NCBI GenBank assembly: GCA_002713495.1 | Contig: PATA01000014.1 | Span: forward strand, 192,889-207,552 | Direction of reading: 5' to 3' | Origin: Flavobacteriaceae bacterium | Lineage (GTDB): Bacteria; Bacteroidota; Bacteroidia; Flavobacteriales; Flavobacteriaceae | DNA length: 14,664 nucleotides | Shown here: piece after piece, positions 14,576 to 14,664 of the stretch | Position numbering within the stretch: position 1 is the stretch's first letter | Layout: each line of letters opens with the position of its first letter | Made by a program: the position numbers and the translations under genes | The notes under the pieces: generated by a model | What the model saw: only the letters and a program-made list of their open reading frames with translations | The model's database searches: none | Told to the model about the DNA's origin: nothing

Positions 14576-14664
14576 TTGAAAACACCACAACATAAAAGAA
14601 AAAGAGGTCGTCCTAGTTTATCTCAAGAACTGAATATGGACAACTTGCTCTCTGTAGCTCTTGA
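14576..14664 (+). CDS. Probable TetR-family regulator, N-terminal fragment (cut by window end)
   Basis: Twenty-nine complete codons of a gene that runs off the window are seen. The start is a TTG: an in-frame TAA is the codon directly before it, and the next in-frame ATG (14636) would remove the conserved beginning. The product starts with a basic KTPQHKRKRGRPSL, containing an AT-hook-like RGRP, then SQELNMDNLLSVAL, which matches the position and spacing of the first helix of TetR-type DNA-binding domains (commonly GRP followed by helix 1). The helix-turn-helix itself lies beyond the end, so the family call rests on this pattern only. It is divergent from etfBA, 161 bases away, and could control it; TetR proteins sensing acyl-CoA often sit beside fatty-acid oxidation genes. 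Confidence 0.55.
   Translation, partial: MKTPQHKRKRGRPSLSQELNMDNLLSVAL

Overview
The window reads as chromosomal DNA from an AT-rich (roughly 30% G+C by eye), probably marine, uncultured member of the Bacteroidota, most likely Flavobacteriales. Several proteins have the shape typical of that phylum: short RsmI without the C-terminal extension, RpmF beginning [21 protein letters not shown], the DUF177/YceD protein ending DPRWNKLKSLLK, EtfB beginning MNILVCISNVPDTTSKI, and a phylum-type conserved protein of unknown function. Gene starts almost never carry a Shine-Dalgarno sequence, and TAnnTTTG-like -7 promoter boxes lie in several intergenic gaps. Both traits are known for this phylum. Genes are closely packed, with no mobile element, CRISPR array, tRNA or rRNA.

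Layout. The 3' end of pgi (1-387, +) converges on a minus-strand group: a conserved Bacteroidota unknown, rsmI and recJ (400-3427). After a 167-base divergent gap come alr and asd (3595-5754, +), for D-alanine and for the aspartate family including diaminopimelate; both feed peptidoglycan. asd overlaps accC tail-to-tail. A long minus-strand cluster follows, in transcription order pdxA, yceD/DUF177, rpmF, fabH, accB, accC (10517 down to 5735). It joins vitamin B6 synthesis, ribosomal protein L32 and the first steps of fatty acid synthesis. Divergent from pdxA are ribE and a CPA1-type Na+/H+ antiporter (10581-12462, +). etfB and etfA (14414 down to 12698, -) encode the electron transfer flavoprotein, and the window ends in the start of a probable TetR-family regulator divergent from etfB.

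Most unusual region. The 235 bases between the antiporter and etfA hold what looks like a free-standing transcription unit of about 160 nt on the + strand: a perfect TAnnTTTG box, an 11-base perfect complement to the conserved 16S rRNA 3' tail (GAAAGGAGGTG), two tiny in-frame ORFs (5 and 21 codons), two mutually exclusive 8-bp stems, one of which buries part of the Shine-Dalgarno sequence, and a strong intrinsic terminator shared back-to-back with etfA. It is the only full Shine-Dalgarno in front of any start in the window, in a phylum whose ribosomes normally hide the anti-Shine-Dalgarno. It is the best candidate here for an undescribed element. The rest of the window is ordinary core metabolism.
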